Shown here: piece after piece, positions 7,450 through 16,078 of the stretch
Layout of the letters: each line of letters begins with the position of its first letter
Position numbering within the stretch: position 1 is the stretch's first letter
NCBI GenBank assembly: GCA_046349395.1
Contig: JAXMCK010000003.1
Location: forward strand, 62,001-126,000
Source of the DNA: JAXMCK01 sp046349395
GTDB taxonomy: Bacteria > Pseudomonadota > Alphaproteobacteria > Geminicoccales > Geminicoccaceae
Length of the DNA: 64,000 nucleotides
Reading direction: 5' to 3'
The notes under the pieces: model-generated
The model's input: only the letters and a program-made list of their open reading frames with translations
What the model was told of the DNA's origin: nothing
Database searches by the model: none
Made by a program: the position numbers and the translations under genes

Positions 7450-9237
7450 GTGCTGCGCACCGTGTTCGGCTACGACCGCTTCCGCGGCCTGCAGGAAGAG
7501 GTCGTGCAGCACGTGCTGCAAGGCGGCGACGCGCTGGTCCTGATGCCCACAGGCGGCGGCAAGTCGCTCTGCTACCAGGTGCCGGCCTTGTGCCTCGACG
7601 GGTTCACGCTCGTCGTCTCGCCGCTGATCGCGCTCATGTACGACCAGGTCGAGGCGCTTCGGCAGCTGGGCGTGCGGGCGGCAGCGCTGAACTCGACCCT
7701 TGCCTTTCCCGAGCAGCGGCGGATCGAGACGCAGCTCCTGCAGGGCGGGCTCGACCTCCTCTATGTCGCACCCGAGCGGATCGCGGCCCCGGGCTTCCTC
7801 GACCTCCTGGCCCGGTCGGGGCCGGCGCTGTTCGCCATCGACGAGGCGCACTGCGTCTCGCAGTGGGGGCACGATTTCAGGCCCGACTATCTGGAGCTGC
7901 GGGTCCTCCACGAGCGCTTTCCGGACGTGCCGCGCCTCGCACTGACCGCCACGGCCGACCTGCCGACGCGCGAGGAGATCGTCACCCGCCTGGAGCTGGG
8001 TGGCGGGCGCGTGTTCACGGCGGGCTTCGACCGGCCCAACATCCGCTACCGGATCACGATCAAGGACAATCCCCGCCGCCAGCTGCTGCGGCTGATCCAG
8101 GAGGGGCATCAAGGCGAGGCCGGGATCGTCTACTGCATGAGCCGGGCCCGGGTGGAGGAGATCGCCCGCTGGCTCGGCGAGCAGGGTGTCCCGGCACTGC
8201 CCTACCATGCCGGCATGACGCCCGAGGTGCGGGCCGCCAACCAGGACCGCTTCCTCAAGGAGGAAGGTGTCGTGATGGTGGCGACGATCGCCTTCGGCAT
8301 GGGGATCGACAAGCCCGACGTCCGCTTCGTCGCCCATCTCGACCTGCCGAAGAGCCTGGAGGCCTACTACCAGGAAACGGGCCGTGCCGGCCGCGACGGT
8401 CTGCCGTCGGAGGCCTGGCTCGCCTATGGCATCGAGGACGTGGCGAAGCTGAAGGGGCTCCTGGCCGAGAGCCGGGGCGACGAGCGGCAGCGGCGGATCG
8501 AGCGGCAGAAGCTCGATGCCATGCTCGGTTTCTGCGAGACCACCAATTGCCGACGCCGCGTGCTGCTGGGCTATTTCGGCGAGACGCTGCCGGGGCCTTG
8601 CGGGAATTGCGACACCTGCCTGGAGCCGCCGGTCGCCACGGATGGAACCGAGCTGGCCCAGCAGGCGCTCTCGGCCATCTACCGAACCGGCCAGCGTTTC
8701 GGGGCCGGGCATGTGATCGACGTGCTGCGCGGCGAGACGACCGACCGGGTGCGCGAGCTGGGCCACGACCGGCTCTCCGTCTTCGGGGTCGGGAAGGCGC
8801 TGGACGGGACGGGCTGGCGCTCGGTGCTGCGGCAGCTGACGGCTTTCGGCCTGATCGAGGTCGACGTCGCCGGACATGGCGGCCTGCATCTGGGGCCGGA
8901 CTGCCGGGCCGTGCTGCGGGGCGAGCGGCGGATCACGCTCAAGCGCGACGCGCGGCCGGCGAAGGTACCGAAGGGTGTGAAGGCGGCGCGGACGGCCCTG
9001 CCGGTGGGCTCGGCCGAGCGGGCGGTGGTCGAGGCGCTGCGGGCCTGGCGGCTGGCGACCGCACGGGCGCAGGGTGTCCCGCCCTATGTGGTGTTCCACG
9101 ACACGACACTTCTGGCGCTGGCCGAGGCGCGGCCGCGGACCCTGGATGCGCTGGCCCAGATTCCGGGCATGGGGGCGGTGAAGCGCGAGCGCTACGGCTC
9201 GGCCCTCCTCGGCGTATTGGCGACCACCGGGCCTTGA
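7450..9237 (+). CDS. recQ: ATP-dependent DNA helicase RecQ
   Basis: A 595-residue 3'-5' DNA helicase acting in recombination and replication-fork repair. Domains run in the canonical order: Walker A TGGGKS (34-39), DEAH box in FAIDEAHCVSQWGHDFRP (about 130), conserved FGMGIDKPDVR and QETGRAGRDG in the second RecA lobe, the four-cysteine zinc cluster (FCETTNC through CGNCDTC, about 360-388), a winged-helix RQC region, and a C-terminal HRDC domain from about 520. The start is uncertain. GTG 7450 is the first usual start, but residues encoded upstream in frame (7402-7449, TAARDPHEV) look like the expected RecQ N-terminus. A well-placed ribosome site serves a TTG in another frame, so a frameshift or a CTG start is possible. 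Confidence 0.95.
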   Translation: MLRTVFGYDRFRGLQEEVVQHVLQGGDALVLMPTGGGKSLCYQVPALCLDGFTLVVSPLIALMYDQVEALRQLGVRAAALNSTLAFPEQRRIETQLLQGGLDLLYVAPERIAAPGFLDLLARSGPALFAIDEAHCVSQWGHDFRPDYLELRVLHERFPDVPRLALTATADLPTREEIVTRLELGGGRVFTAGFDRPNIRYRITIKDNPRRQLLRLIQEGHQGEAGIVYCMSRARVEEIARWLGEQGVPALPYHAGMTPEVRAANQDRFLKEEGVVMVATIAFGMGIDKPDVRFVAHLDLPKSLEAYYQETGRAGRDGLPSEAWLAYGIEDVAKLKGLLAESRGDERQRRIERQKLDAMLGFCETTNCRRRVLLGYFGETLPGPCGNCDTCLEPPVATDGTELAQQALSAIYRTGQRFGAGHVIDVLRGETTDRVRELGHDRLSVFGVGKALDGTGWRSVLRQLTAFGLIEVDVAGHGGLHLGPDCRAVLRGERRITLKRDARPAKVPKGVKAARTALPVGSAERAVVEALRAWRLATARAQGVPPYVVFHDTTLLALAEARPRTLDALAQIPGMGAVKRERYGSALLGVLATTGP

Positions 9238-9291
9238 CCCGGGACGGCGGCAGGCGTTCGTGCCGCCTCAAACTCTCGCCGGAGCCCCTCG

Positions 9292-9690
9292 ATGCTGGCC
9301 GCCCTGCCGCTCCTCGTGATCGTCGTCCTCGCCTACAACGTGCTGGCCTTCACGGCACCCGCCAGCATCGGGCAGGCGGTGTGGTCCGGCCATCTGGCGT
9401 CGGGAGCGGACTTCACGGCGACGGTCGGCGACATGCTGGTCGGGCTCGGCGTGCTGCTGCTCTATTTCGAGATCCTGAAGGCGACGCGCTTCAGCGCCCG
9501 GTCGATGGCCAACCAGTTCCTCTCGATGGCGCTGTTCGTCGTGGCGCTGGTCCAGTTCCTGCTGCTGCCGCAGTTCGGCACGTCGACGTTCTTCATCATC
9601 ATGCTGGTCTGCTTCGTCGACGTCGTCGCCGGCTTCACCGTAGCCGTCGCCACGGCCAAGCGCGACATCTCGCTGGGCAACGCGAACTGA
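9292..9690 (+). CDS. Hypothetical inner-membrane protein (four predicted segments)
   Basis: A 132-residue protein dominated by hydrophobic segments at about residues 3-24, 43-63, 75-95 and 99-120, with short charged loops (KATRFSARSMANQ) and a C-terminal cytoplasmic tail ending AKRDISLGNAN. CGGAG seven bases upstream of the ATG supports the start. It lies 54 bases after recQ on the same strand and could be cotranscribed. The layout resembles small conserved membrane proteins seen in alphaproteobacteria. I do not recognise a named family and assign no function. Confidence 0.75.
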   Translation: MLAALPLLVIVVLAYNVLAFTAPASIGQAVWSGHLASGADFTATVGDMLVGLGVLLLYFEILKATRFSARSMANQFLSMALFVVALVQFLLLPQFGTSTFFIIMLVCFVDVVAGFTVAVATAKRDISLGNAN

Positions 9691-9700
9691 GCAGCCGGGC

Positions 9701-10558
9701 TCAGCCCCCTCGACCCTCCTTCTCGGTCCACGCTTCCATGAAGTCCCCGAACTCCTCGTCCGTGGCCTGGAGCAGGCGCTGGAAAGTGGCCTCGTCGAGG
9801 CTGCGGACGAGGTCGATGCCGCGGGCGAGGGCGGCGTGCGCCTCGGGGCCGCCGGTGCGGAGCTGCTCGCGGAGGGCTTGCGCCGCTTCGGCGTCCGCGG
9901 CCCGCAGGCGGGCGATCCGCTCCGCGTCGGGTTCGTTCGGCGCGGGACGAGGCTGAGCCGGGCGGTCCTCGGCGGCCGGGTGCGGCGCCGGCTCGGGTTC
10001 CTTTTGCACCGGTGCCGGCTGCGGCGGCGGGGCCGCCGGCTCGGGCGGGCGCTCGGGTTCGTTCCGCAGCGGGGCCGCGTCGTCGTTGGCGGGGGCGTCG
10101 AGGATCTCCTCCTCGTCCTCCGGCCGGGTCTCGCGCAGCTGCTTCAGAAGCTGGAACAGCTGCCGGTCGAGGCGGACGTGGCAGCGCTGCAGGGCCTCGT
10201 AGGGGGCGATCTCGACGCCGAGCCGGACCTCGGCACCGAGGACCCAGGTGGACTGGTTGAACAGTGACGCCTCCAGCCGGTCGAGCCGGCGCTGGCGCCA
10301 CATGACGGAGGCGAGCCGCTCGACGAGGTGGACGCGATCCGGGTCGTTCGGGCGGTGGTGGGCGACGAGGCGGTCGAGCAGCGCCCGGTAGGCGGCCGCG
10401 TCCTCGTGCTTCAGCACGAGGTGGGTCTCCGCACTGAGTCCGTGCTTCAGGGCGTTCTGGGCGGCGCGGCGCTTGCCCTCCTCGGTGATCGGGCCACGGG
10501 ACTTGGCGCCGTTCAGGCGCGAGGCCTCGGCGCGGGTGAGCTTGGGGGAAGCGGTCAT
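9701..10558 (-). CDS. Conserved hypothetical protein with NGAKSRGP/NALKHGL motif
   Basis: A 285-residue soluble protein. The first 45 residues contain the recurring motif SRLNGAKSRGPITEEGKRRA followed by QNALKHGLSA, which is found in many otherwise unrelated hypothetical proteins of proteobacteria and planctomycetes; its function is unknown. The middle (about 50-135) is predicted helical and charged, with a WRQRRLDRLEASLFN segment also typical of the group. Residues about 165-215 are a low-complexity Pro/Glu/Ala stretch, and the last 70 are helical, rich in Ala, Glu and Arg. It converges with the small membrane protein gene at 9690, with only ten bases between. Confidence 0.75.
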   Translation of the reverse strand: MTASPKLTRAEASRLNGAKSRGPITEEGKRRAAQNALKHGLSAETHLVLKHEDAAAYRALLDRLVAHHRPNDPDRVHLVERLASVMWRQRRLDRLEASLFNQSTWVLGAEVRLGVEIAPYEALQRCHVRLDRQLFQLLKQLRETRPEDEEEILDAPANDDAAPLRNEPERPPEPAAPPPQPAPVQKEPEPAPHPAAEDRPAQPRPAPNEPDAERIARLRAADAEAAQALREQLRTGGPEAHAALARGIDLVRSLDEATFQRLLQATDEEFGDFMEAWTEKEGRGG

Positions 10559-10618
10559 GCGGGGTGTCCAGCAGATGGGAGAGCTGGACGGGAGGATAGC
10601 AGGAAAAGGAATTTGCGC

Positions 10619-12178
10619 CTATAGTGTCCCGCCGGCATCCACGATCGCGATCTGTTGGCGGATCGAGTCCGGCTTCCATCGATCTGTCGGCTTTAGTTCG
10701 CCGGCGGCTTCGAGCGGTTCGACCATGGCCAGCGCCTCACGCAGCAGCCTCGCGGCTTCGTCCCTGCGTCCGGACTCGTAGGCGGCCTGGCCGAGCTTGA
10801 CCGTCAGGGTGATCAGGTCGGTCTGCCAAAGCACGTTGCCGGGGTGGGTTTCGGCGAGCTCGCGAACGACGGCCCGAGCACTTTCGTAATCGGCCATGGT
10901 GCCCGGCAGGTCGCCTTGGGCACGCTTCACGTCGCCCACACGTTCGAGGCGCAATGACAAGTTGCGCTTCCAGAGATCGTTGTCGGGGGCGGAGGCACTG
11001 AGGTCGCGGGCGATCGCAAGGGCCTGCCCGTAGGTCTCTGCGGCACCGGAGAGGTCACCTTTCGCCTGGCGGACGCTGGCCGCACCGGCGAGGCTCTCCG
11101 ACAGGTCGTTCTGCCAACTACCCTCGGAGGGCTGATCGTGCGTCAGCTCGCGGAGAATGGCGAGGCTGGCAGCGAAAGCCTTTTCCGCACCGGTCACATC
11201 CCCAATCTTCATCTTCGCCACGCCGATCCGCTGCCACACGACTTCAAGGCCTGTCCGCCAGCCCACATCGCCGGGTGCGGTCGCCGACGATGGGAGTGCC
11301 TCGTCGAGACCTTCCTCGAAGGTCCGCAACGCACCCTCCGGATCGCCGTCCTGGAGGACGAGGTCGCCGAGGGAGATTTGGCTTTCGAGTAGCTGGAGAC
11401 GGGCGCGCCGCACGTCCCCTGGAAGTTCTCCCAGCCGCCGCAGATTGACGAGCGAGCGCTCGATGGTGGCACGGACCTCGTCTGTCAGGCCCTGTGGGCT
11501 CAGGAGTTCGGCAATGCGGCGATCGGCAGCGGCGATGATTCCCCGCACCACCGCTTCTGACGCGGGGCTCCGCACGTGCTCAAGGGCATCGAGCGCCTGA
11601 GAACTCGCACGTCTGTAGTAGTTGAGCGCCACCGTGGGCCGATCGGCTTCATCCTCCAGCATCGCGACGAGGAAAACGAAGCCAAAGTTGGGCCCGGCCT
11701 GCTGGAGGCTGCGCCGGAAGGCTTCAAGCGATGTCGGTCTGTCGGTGTCCCAGGCAAGGATGCCCTGATTCGCGGCAGCGGAGGCGCGCCGATCGTCTTG
11801 GGCCTCCTCGATGTCGGTGAAGATCTTCATTGCGGCTGTCGGATCGCCGTGCGCCAGCCCGTTCAGAGCGTCGAGCACAGCCGGTGTCCCGATGTTCCGG
11901 CTCTCGGCGACGAGGCCGTCGAGCACCGCGAGTCGCAGTGGGCGGATGAAGTCCGCCTCGAGCGAGCCCTCGATCGCGGGGTGAGCGGCGGTGATCGCAG
12001 TCGCCGCGGCGGCGCGGGCCTGCTCCAAGTCGGCCTTTTCGGCCTGCTCCTGGCCACGCCAGAGCAGGGTAGCGCCGAGGAGGACGACCACGGCGACGAT
12101 CGCCGCGACGGTGCCGGCCTGGCGGTTCTTGCCGATTGGACGGCGCCGTAACGGCGGTTGGACAGGGGCATCGACCAT
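10619..12178 (-). CDS. Membrane-anchored TPR-like protein with exact 48-residue repeats
   Basis: A 519-residue protein. A basic N-terminus (RRRPIGKNRQ) precedes one transmembrane helix (about 22-40), so the rest should be periplasmic or extracytoplasmic if the positive-inside rule holds. The C-terminal half carries four consecutive units of exactly 48 residues (278-325, 326-373, 374-421, 422-469), each starting GD and with a Trp at unit position 30, followed by a partial fifth. The pattern matches the long-period TPR repeats found at the C-terminus of many bacterial TIR, caspase-like or NTPase sensor proteins, but no such effector domain is present here. The middle (about 110-245) also looks helical. 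It probably works in protein-protein interaction; no partner is evident. Confidence 0.8.
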   Translation of the reverse strand: MVDAPVQPPLRRRPIGKNRQAGTVAAIVAVVVLLGATLLWRGQEQAEKADLEQARAAAATAITAAHPAIEGSLEADFIRPLRLAVLDGLVAESRNIGTPAVLDALNGLAHGDPTAAMKIFTDIEEAQDDRRASAAANQGILAWDTDRPTSLEAFRRSLQQAGPNFGFVFLVAMLEDEADRPTVALNYYRRASSQALDALEHVRSPASEAVVRGIIAAADRRIAELLSPQGLTDEVRATIERSLVNLRRLGELPGDVRRARLQLLESQISLGDLVLQDGDPEGALRTFEEGLDEALPSSATAPGDVGWRTGLEVVWQRIGVAKMKIGDVTGAEKAFAASLAILRELTHDQPSEGSWQNDLSESLAGAASVRQAKGDLSGAAETYGQALAIARDLSASAPDNDLWKRNLSLRLERVGDVKRAQGDLPGTMADYESARAVVRELAETHPGNVLWQTDLITLTVKLGQAAYESGRRDEAARLLREALAMVEPLEAAGELKPTDRWKPDSIRQQIAIVDAGGTL

Positions 12179-12303
12179 GGTGCCCTACCGCTAGGATGCT
12201 ATGGCCATGAATTTATGGTTGCAACGCTGGCCCGTCCATCCGAGCCCCTCGACAGCGGCCGGTGTTCGTTTCAACCTCGGTGTTTTCGCTAGGGAGCGGG
12301 ACG

Positions 12304-13524
12304 ATGCACGACAAGGTGCTGGTGGCGCAGGGTGGCGGGCCGACGGTGGTGATCAACCAGTCGCTGGTCGGCGTCGTGCTCGAGGCGCGCAAGTTCCAGC
12401 ATGTGCAGCGGATCTACGGCGCCCGGCACGGCGTGCGGGGGATCGTCGACGAGGACCTCGTCGATCTGACGCGCGAGACCAGCCACAATCTGGAGATGGT
12501 GGCGCAGACGCCCTCGTCCGCACTGGGCTCGACGCGGGACAAGCCGGACCGAAAATACTGCCACGAAATCTTCAAGGTCCTGCGGATGCACGGGATCGGC
12601 TACTTCCTCTATATCGGCGGCAACGATTCGGTCGACACGGTACGGATCGTCGCCGAGGAGGCGGCGGACGCGGCCTACGATCTGCGCTGCATCCACGTGC
12701 CGAAGACGATCGACAACGATCTCGCCGTCACCGACCACTGCCCGGGCTACCCCTCCGCCGCCCGCTTCGTGGCGCAGGCCTTCATGAGCGCCAATCTCGA
12801 CAACCGCTCGCTGCCGGGCGTCTACGTCGCCGTGGTGATGGGGCGTCACGCCGGCTGGCTGACGGCGGCCGCGGCGCTGGGCCAGAAATATCTCGATGAC
12901 GGGCCGCACCTGATCTACCTGCCCGAGCGCGACTTCGTCCTCGACAAGTTCCTGGCCGACGTGAAGGGGGTCATGGACCGCAACGGACGCTGCATCGTGG
13001 CGGTGTCCGAGGGCATCCACGACTCCAGCGGGACCGAGATCGCCACCCTCCTGGCGAAGGAGGTCGAGCGCGACGCGCACGGCAACGTGGCGCTGTCCGG
13101 CACCACGTCGCTGGCCGACCTGCTGACGACGGCGATCAAGGACCGGCTCGGCTTCAAGCGGGTGCGGGGCGACACCTTCGGCTATCTGCAGCGCAGCTTC
13201 GTCGGCTGCGTCTCGGACCTCGACCGGCACGAGGCGCGCGAAGTCGGCGAGAAGGGCGTTCAGTACGCGATGTGGGGGACGAAGAACGGTTCGGTCACCA
13301 TCCACCGCACGGGCTTCTATTCCTGCGAGTACCGCCTGACCCCGCTCGACGAGGTGGCCGGCCGCACCCGCACCATGCCCGACGAGTTCATCGACCTCGC
13401 CGGCACCGGCGTCACCGACGCCTTCCGCATGTATCTCCGCCCCCTCTTGGGCTCGGGCATGCCCGAGGCGCATTTGCTGCGGCTGAACCCGGTCGAAAAG
13501 GTGCTGAAGGGACTGGCGCAGTAG
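12304..13524 (+). CDS. 6-phosphofructokinase, probably pyrophosphate-dependent
   Basis: A 406-residue PFK-family protein catalysing phosphorylation of fructose 6-phosphate. It begins VLVAQGGGPTVVINQS, has GGNDS (near residue 113), PKTIDNDL, GRHAGWLTAA and a late RVRGDTFGYLQRSF motif. The Asp after Asn in GGNDS and the Lys in PKTIDND sit where E. coli ATP-PFK has Gly104 and Gly124. That pair is the established signature of PPi-dependent enzymes. The Asn replacing the usual first Asp of GGD is unusual. The ATG at 12304 has AGGGAG upstream; the longer frame to 12262 adds nothing conserved. A PPi-PFK would work in both glycolysis and gluconeogenesis. Confidence 0.9.
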   Translation: MHDKVLVAQGGGPTVVINQSLVGVVLEARKFQHVQRIYGARHGVRGIVDEDLVDLTRETSHNLEMVAQTPSSALGSTRDKPDRKYCHEIFKVLRMHGIGYFLYIGGNDSVDTVRIVAEEAADAAYDLRCIHVPKTIDNDLAVTDHCPGYPSAARFVAQAFMSANLDNRSLPGVYVAVVMGRHAGWLTAAAALGQKYLDDGPHLIYLPERDFVLDKFLADVKGVMDRNGRCIVAVSEGIHDSSGTEIATLLAKEVERDAHGNVALSGTTSLADLLTTAIKDRLGFKRVRGDTFGYLQRSFVGCVSDLDRHEAREVGEKGVQYAMWGTKNGSVTIHRTGFYSCEYRLTPLDEVAGRTRTMPDEFIDLAGTGVTDAFRMYLRPLLGSGMPEAHLLRLNPVEKVLKGLAQ

Positions 13525-13536
13525 GCGCGCGGGCGG

Positions 13537-14154
13537 TCAGTCGAAGACGATGCTGCTCGCTGCGGGTGGGAAGGCGACGTCGAAGCCCGTCGCCGTGGAG
13601 CCGGCGGGTCCCTCGGTCTGCTGCTCCACGTGGAGGACGAGCTGGTTGAGGGGGCTCTGGTAGGGCCAGCCCGAGATCCGCAGCACGACCTGCGGCGTGA
13701 AGGGAATGGTGACGGGATCGGCCAGCGGTAGGGTCGACGTCGCGTCCAGGATGCGGAAGTCGAACTGCACCGTGGGCCCTCCGGACGGCGCGGCATGCCA
13801 CACCGTGGACGCTTGGTTCGCACCGCTCGTCGATGCCGCCGCATCGTACACATAGTCGAGCGAGGCCAGGGGCAGGCTCGTGACTACGGCGGCGTCGGGT
13901 CTCTTCTCGGTCAGGCTGAGATAGCTCGTGGTAGCATGCAGCTTGTAGCAGCGGCCGAGTTGCAGGACCTGGGCCGGCACCTGCTCGTCGCGGATCCGGA
14001 TCTTGAGATAGGGCGAAAGGTTGTTCGGCCGCGCCTTGACCGGGAAGATGCCCTGATAGGCGCCGACGCAGTGGTCGTAGGAGCCCGCGGCCGCCGGATG
14101 GGCCACGGCCGAGGCCAGCAGCAGAGCCGCCAGCGATAGCCGAATTTTCATCAT
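13537..14154 (-). CDS. Hypothetical secreted protein
   Basis: A 205-residue protein with a clear signal peptide (MMKIRLSLAALLLASAVA..., cleavage near residue 23 after AAA). The mature part has two Cys residues (in DHCVGAY and GRCYKL) and is beta-rich, without any domain I recognise. It lies 12 bases from the convergent phosphofructokinase gene and heads a run of minus-strand genes for exported proteins (13.5-16.6 kb), though a 130-base gap separates it from the next one. No function is proposed. Confidence 0.72.
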   Translation of the reverse strand: MMKIRLSLAALLLASAVAHPAAAGSYDHCVGAYQGIFPVKARPNNLSPYLKIRIRDEQVPAQVLQLGRCYKLHATTSYLSLTEKRPDAAVVTSLPLASLDYVYDAAASTSGANQASTVWHAAPSGGPTVQFDFRILDATSTLPLADPVTIPFTPQVVLRISGWPYQSPLNQLVLHVEQQTEGPAGSTATGFDVAFPPAASSIVFD

Positions 14155-14284
14155 TGGATCTCCCTGCCTTCAACCATGGCGGGAAATCTACTCATTGAGT
14201 GCTTAGAGGGCAAGCGGCGGCCGACCATGCCGCGGTGAGAGGCCGACGACGTCCGGGAGCTTGGAGGGATCGGAGCCCTGCGGA

Positions 14285-14893
14285 TCAGCCGGGCGCGGTC
14301 GAACCGGCCCGGCGGCCAACTATGCCGAGGCCCAGCAACGCAGAGGCCAGGAGCGGCAGGGCGGCTGGCAGGGGGACGACGTCAGTTGGGGTGTCAAATT
14401 CAACACTGGCGCTCACAGCTTCGGCGTTGGTGTTGAGATAGTAGAAGTCACGACCAGCTGAGGAGTAACCATCCGCGGCATTTCCGAAGACGAAGACAAT
14501 TCCATTAGACGTGCCAAAAGAAAGGCCGACCAAGACACTGTCATGGAATGTTGCCTGTGGATAGCCGCTGCTTGCTAGGTCATCATCCTTTTCACTAAAT
14601 GAATGGTGACTATAGGCGCCGCCGTCATAGATGACGAAGTCAAAATTGACCTTTAGGCCATTATTAGCATTGATTGACGATGTCCCAACTGGATTTATCT
14701 TGGTCTCGTCATAGTTGATATTGCCGAAGAAGTTGTCAATATTAGTGTTGTTTTCTGCCAAATTCGGCGGGAATTTTACGGTGAAATTAACTATTGCTGC
14801 GAATGTGGGCGTCGTCAGAACGCCGACTAGGAGACTCATTGCCAAAACAAGAATGTGCGTCGCCCTAGGGCAAGAGATGCAGATGCGGCGCAT
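14285..14893 (-). CDS. VPLPA-CTERM sorting-domain exported protein
   Basis: A 202-residue exported protein. An N-terminal signal peptide (about 1-32, ending TPTFAA) is followed by a beta-rich, Asn-rich and Asp-rich body. The C-terminus carries VPLPAALPLLASALLGLG followed by the basic GRRAG: the VPLPA-CTERM tripartite signal (motif, transmembrane helix, basic end) recognised by an exosortase. The ATG at 14893 has GAGGTGA upstream; the 55 additional upstream codons in frame are not conserved-looking. The coding sequence is visibly AT-richer than all neighbours, which suggests recent acquisition or relaxed selection. No exosortase gene is in the window. Confidence 0.85.
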   Translation of the reverse strand: MRRICISCPRATHILVLAMSLLVGVLTTPTFAAIVNFTVKFPPNLAENNTNIDNFFGNINYDETKINPVGTSSINANNGLKVNFDFVIYDGGAYSHHSFSEKDDDLASSGYPQATFHDSVLVGLSFGTSNGIVFVFGNAADGYSSAGRDFYYLNTNAEAVSASVEFDTPTDVVPLPAALPLLASALLGLGIVGRRAGSTAPG

Positions 14894-14945
14894 GGGTTCA
14901 CCTCGATGATGCGAGCCGTATCGCGGGGTTGCGGGCATGGCGGTG

Positions 14946-15446
14946 CTAACCCTGCGCCGGAAAGATGCCGAAGAGCGAGATGCAGTAGCGCAGGCCGAGC
15001 TCCGGCGGGACGGTCCGCACGGTGATCGACAGCGGGTCGCCGATGACGGACTGGCCACGATAGGGGCCGGTGCCGACGGCGGTGAGACGCGTGGTCACCT
15101 GTTCCTGACCTCGTGTCTGACCGCCCTGCACGGCATTCAAGCCGGAGCCTTGGCCGGTGCCGACCGGAAGGCGGCCGCGGAGGTCGGGCAGTGCGAAGGT
15201 CTCCTGCCCGTCGCCGCCATAGGTCGTGCCGATCACGGCGAAGAGCGTATCGTACTCGGAGATCGGCAGGAGAGAGCCATCCGCCTCCGCCCAGCCGACC
15301 GGGCAGTAGTTGGCCGCCGTCAGCATGACGTCGCCGACCAGGGGCGTCGCCCGAAGCGGTGCCGCATACAGAGCGGCGGCGGCGAAGAGTGCGACCATCG
15401 GCGTTAGCGGCCGTCGCCGCCCGACATTCTGGATCTGCTCGGCCAT
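14946..15446 (-). CDS. Secreted phage tail collar domain protein, copy 1
   Basis: A 166-residue exported protein with one phage Tail_Collar domain (PF07484-type). A signal peptide covers about residues 1-33. The collar signature is complete: YCPVGWAEADGSLLPISEYDTLF, then IGTTYGGDGQETFALPDLRGR and VGTGQGSG. A C-terminal segment PPELGLRYCIS closes the fold. The same domain occurs in tail fibres and in chromosomal microcystin-dependent-protein (MdpB)-like proteins; no phage genes surround it here. The start at 15446 has AGAGG four bases upstream. It is the last of three tandem paralogues on the minus strand (next upstream gene ends at 15485). Confidence 0.88.
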   Translation of the reverse strand: MAEQIQNVGRRRPLTPMVALFAAAALYAAPLRATPLVGDVMLTAANYCPVGWAEADGSLLPISEYDTLFAVIGTTYGGDGQETFALPDLRGRLPVGTGQGSGLNAVQGGQTRGQEQVTTRLTAVGTGPYRGQSVIGDPLSITVRTVPPELGLRYCISLFGIFPAQG

Positions 15447-15484
15447 GTGACCTCTCGGAAGGGTGACCATCGGTGGCCTGTGGC

Positions 15485-16006
15485 TCACGGGCGGGACGGA
15501 TAGATGCCTTGGGTGGCAATGCAGAAGCGGAGGCCGAGCGAGGGGGGTCTTGTCGGCACCGTCGCCCCGATCAGCGAGCCGACCCGCCTTTGGCCGAGAT
15601 TGGTCGTTCCACTGCCGCCGAAGGCGACGCCAACCGTAGCGCTGTTGAAACCCCTTTGCTCTCCCTGGACTACGGGGCTCAAGCCCGGTCCCTGACCTTC
15701 ACCGACCGCAGCGCGGCCGCGCAGATCCGGAAGTCCGAAAGTGCTAACTCCATTGCCGCCGTAGGTCGTGCCCAGCAGGGAGAATAAGGCGGTATACTGT
15801 GCGATCGGGAGCAGGGTGCCATCGGCCTCCAGCCAGCCCTTGGGGCAGAACGTATAGGGAAAGGCGACGATCTGGGCGTAGTAGGGTTCAATGGCCTGTG
15901 CCCGCGCCGTCTGTGGCGCCGAGCTGAGACCCAGGACAGCCAGGGCGAGCACAACCGCCAGCCGCAAGGGAGTGGTCCGTCCAGGCTCTCTGCGAGACTT
16001 GATCAT
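15485..16006 (-). CDS. Secreted phage tail collar domain protein, copy 2
   Basis: A 173-residue paralogue of the flanking two genes. The signal peptide runs to about residue 36 (cleavage after ARA). The collar domain contains FCPKGWLEADGTLLPIAQY, LLGTTYGGNGVSTFGLPDLRGR and VGEGQGPG, and the C-terminal closing segment is PSLGLRFCIATQGIYPS. The Cys pair (FCPKGW and RFCIA) is shared by all three copies and may form a disulfide in the periplasm or outside. GGAGG six bases before ATG supports the start. It is 72 bases from copy 3 and 38 bases from copy 1, so an operon is likely. Confidence 0.88.
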   Translation of the reverse strand: MIKSRREPGRTTPLRLAVVLALAVLGLSSAPQTARAQAIEPYYAQIVAFPYTFCPKGWLEADGTLLPIAQYTALFSLLGTTYGGNGVSTFGLPDLRGRAAVGEGQGPGLSPVVQGEQRGFNSATVGVAFGGSGTTNLGQRRVGSLIGATVPTRPPSLGLRFCIATQGIYPSRP

Positions 16007-16078
16007 GGTGCCTCCGACCTCGACATCCGCTCGGGTGACTGCAGCTGGCTCGATACGCTCGGCTCGGCCACGCGCCGG

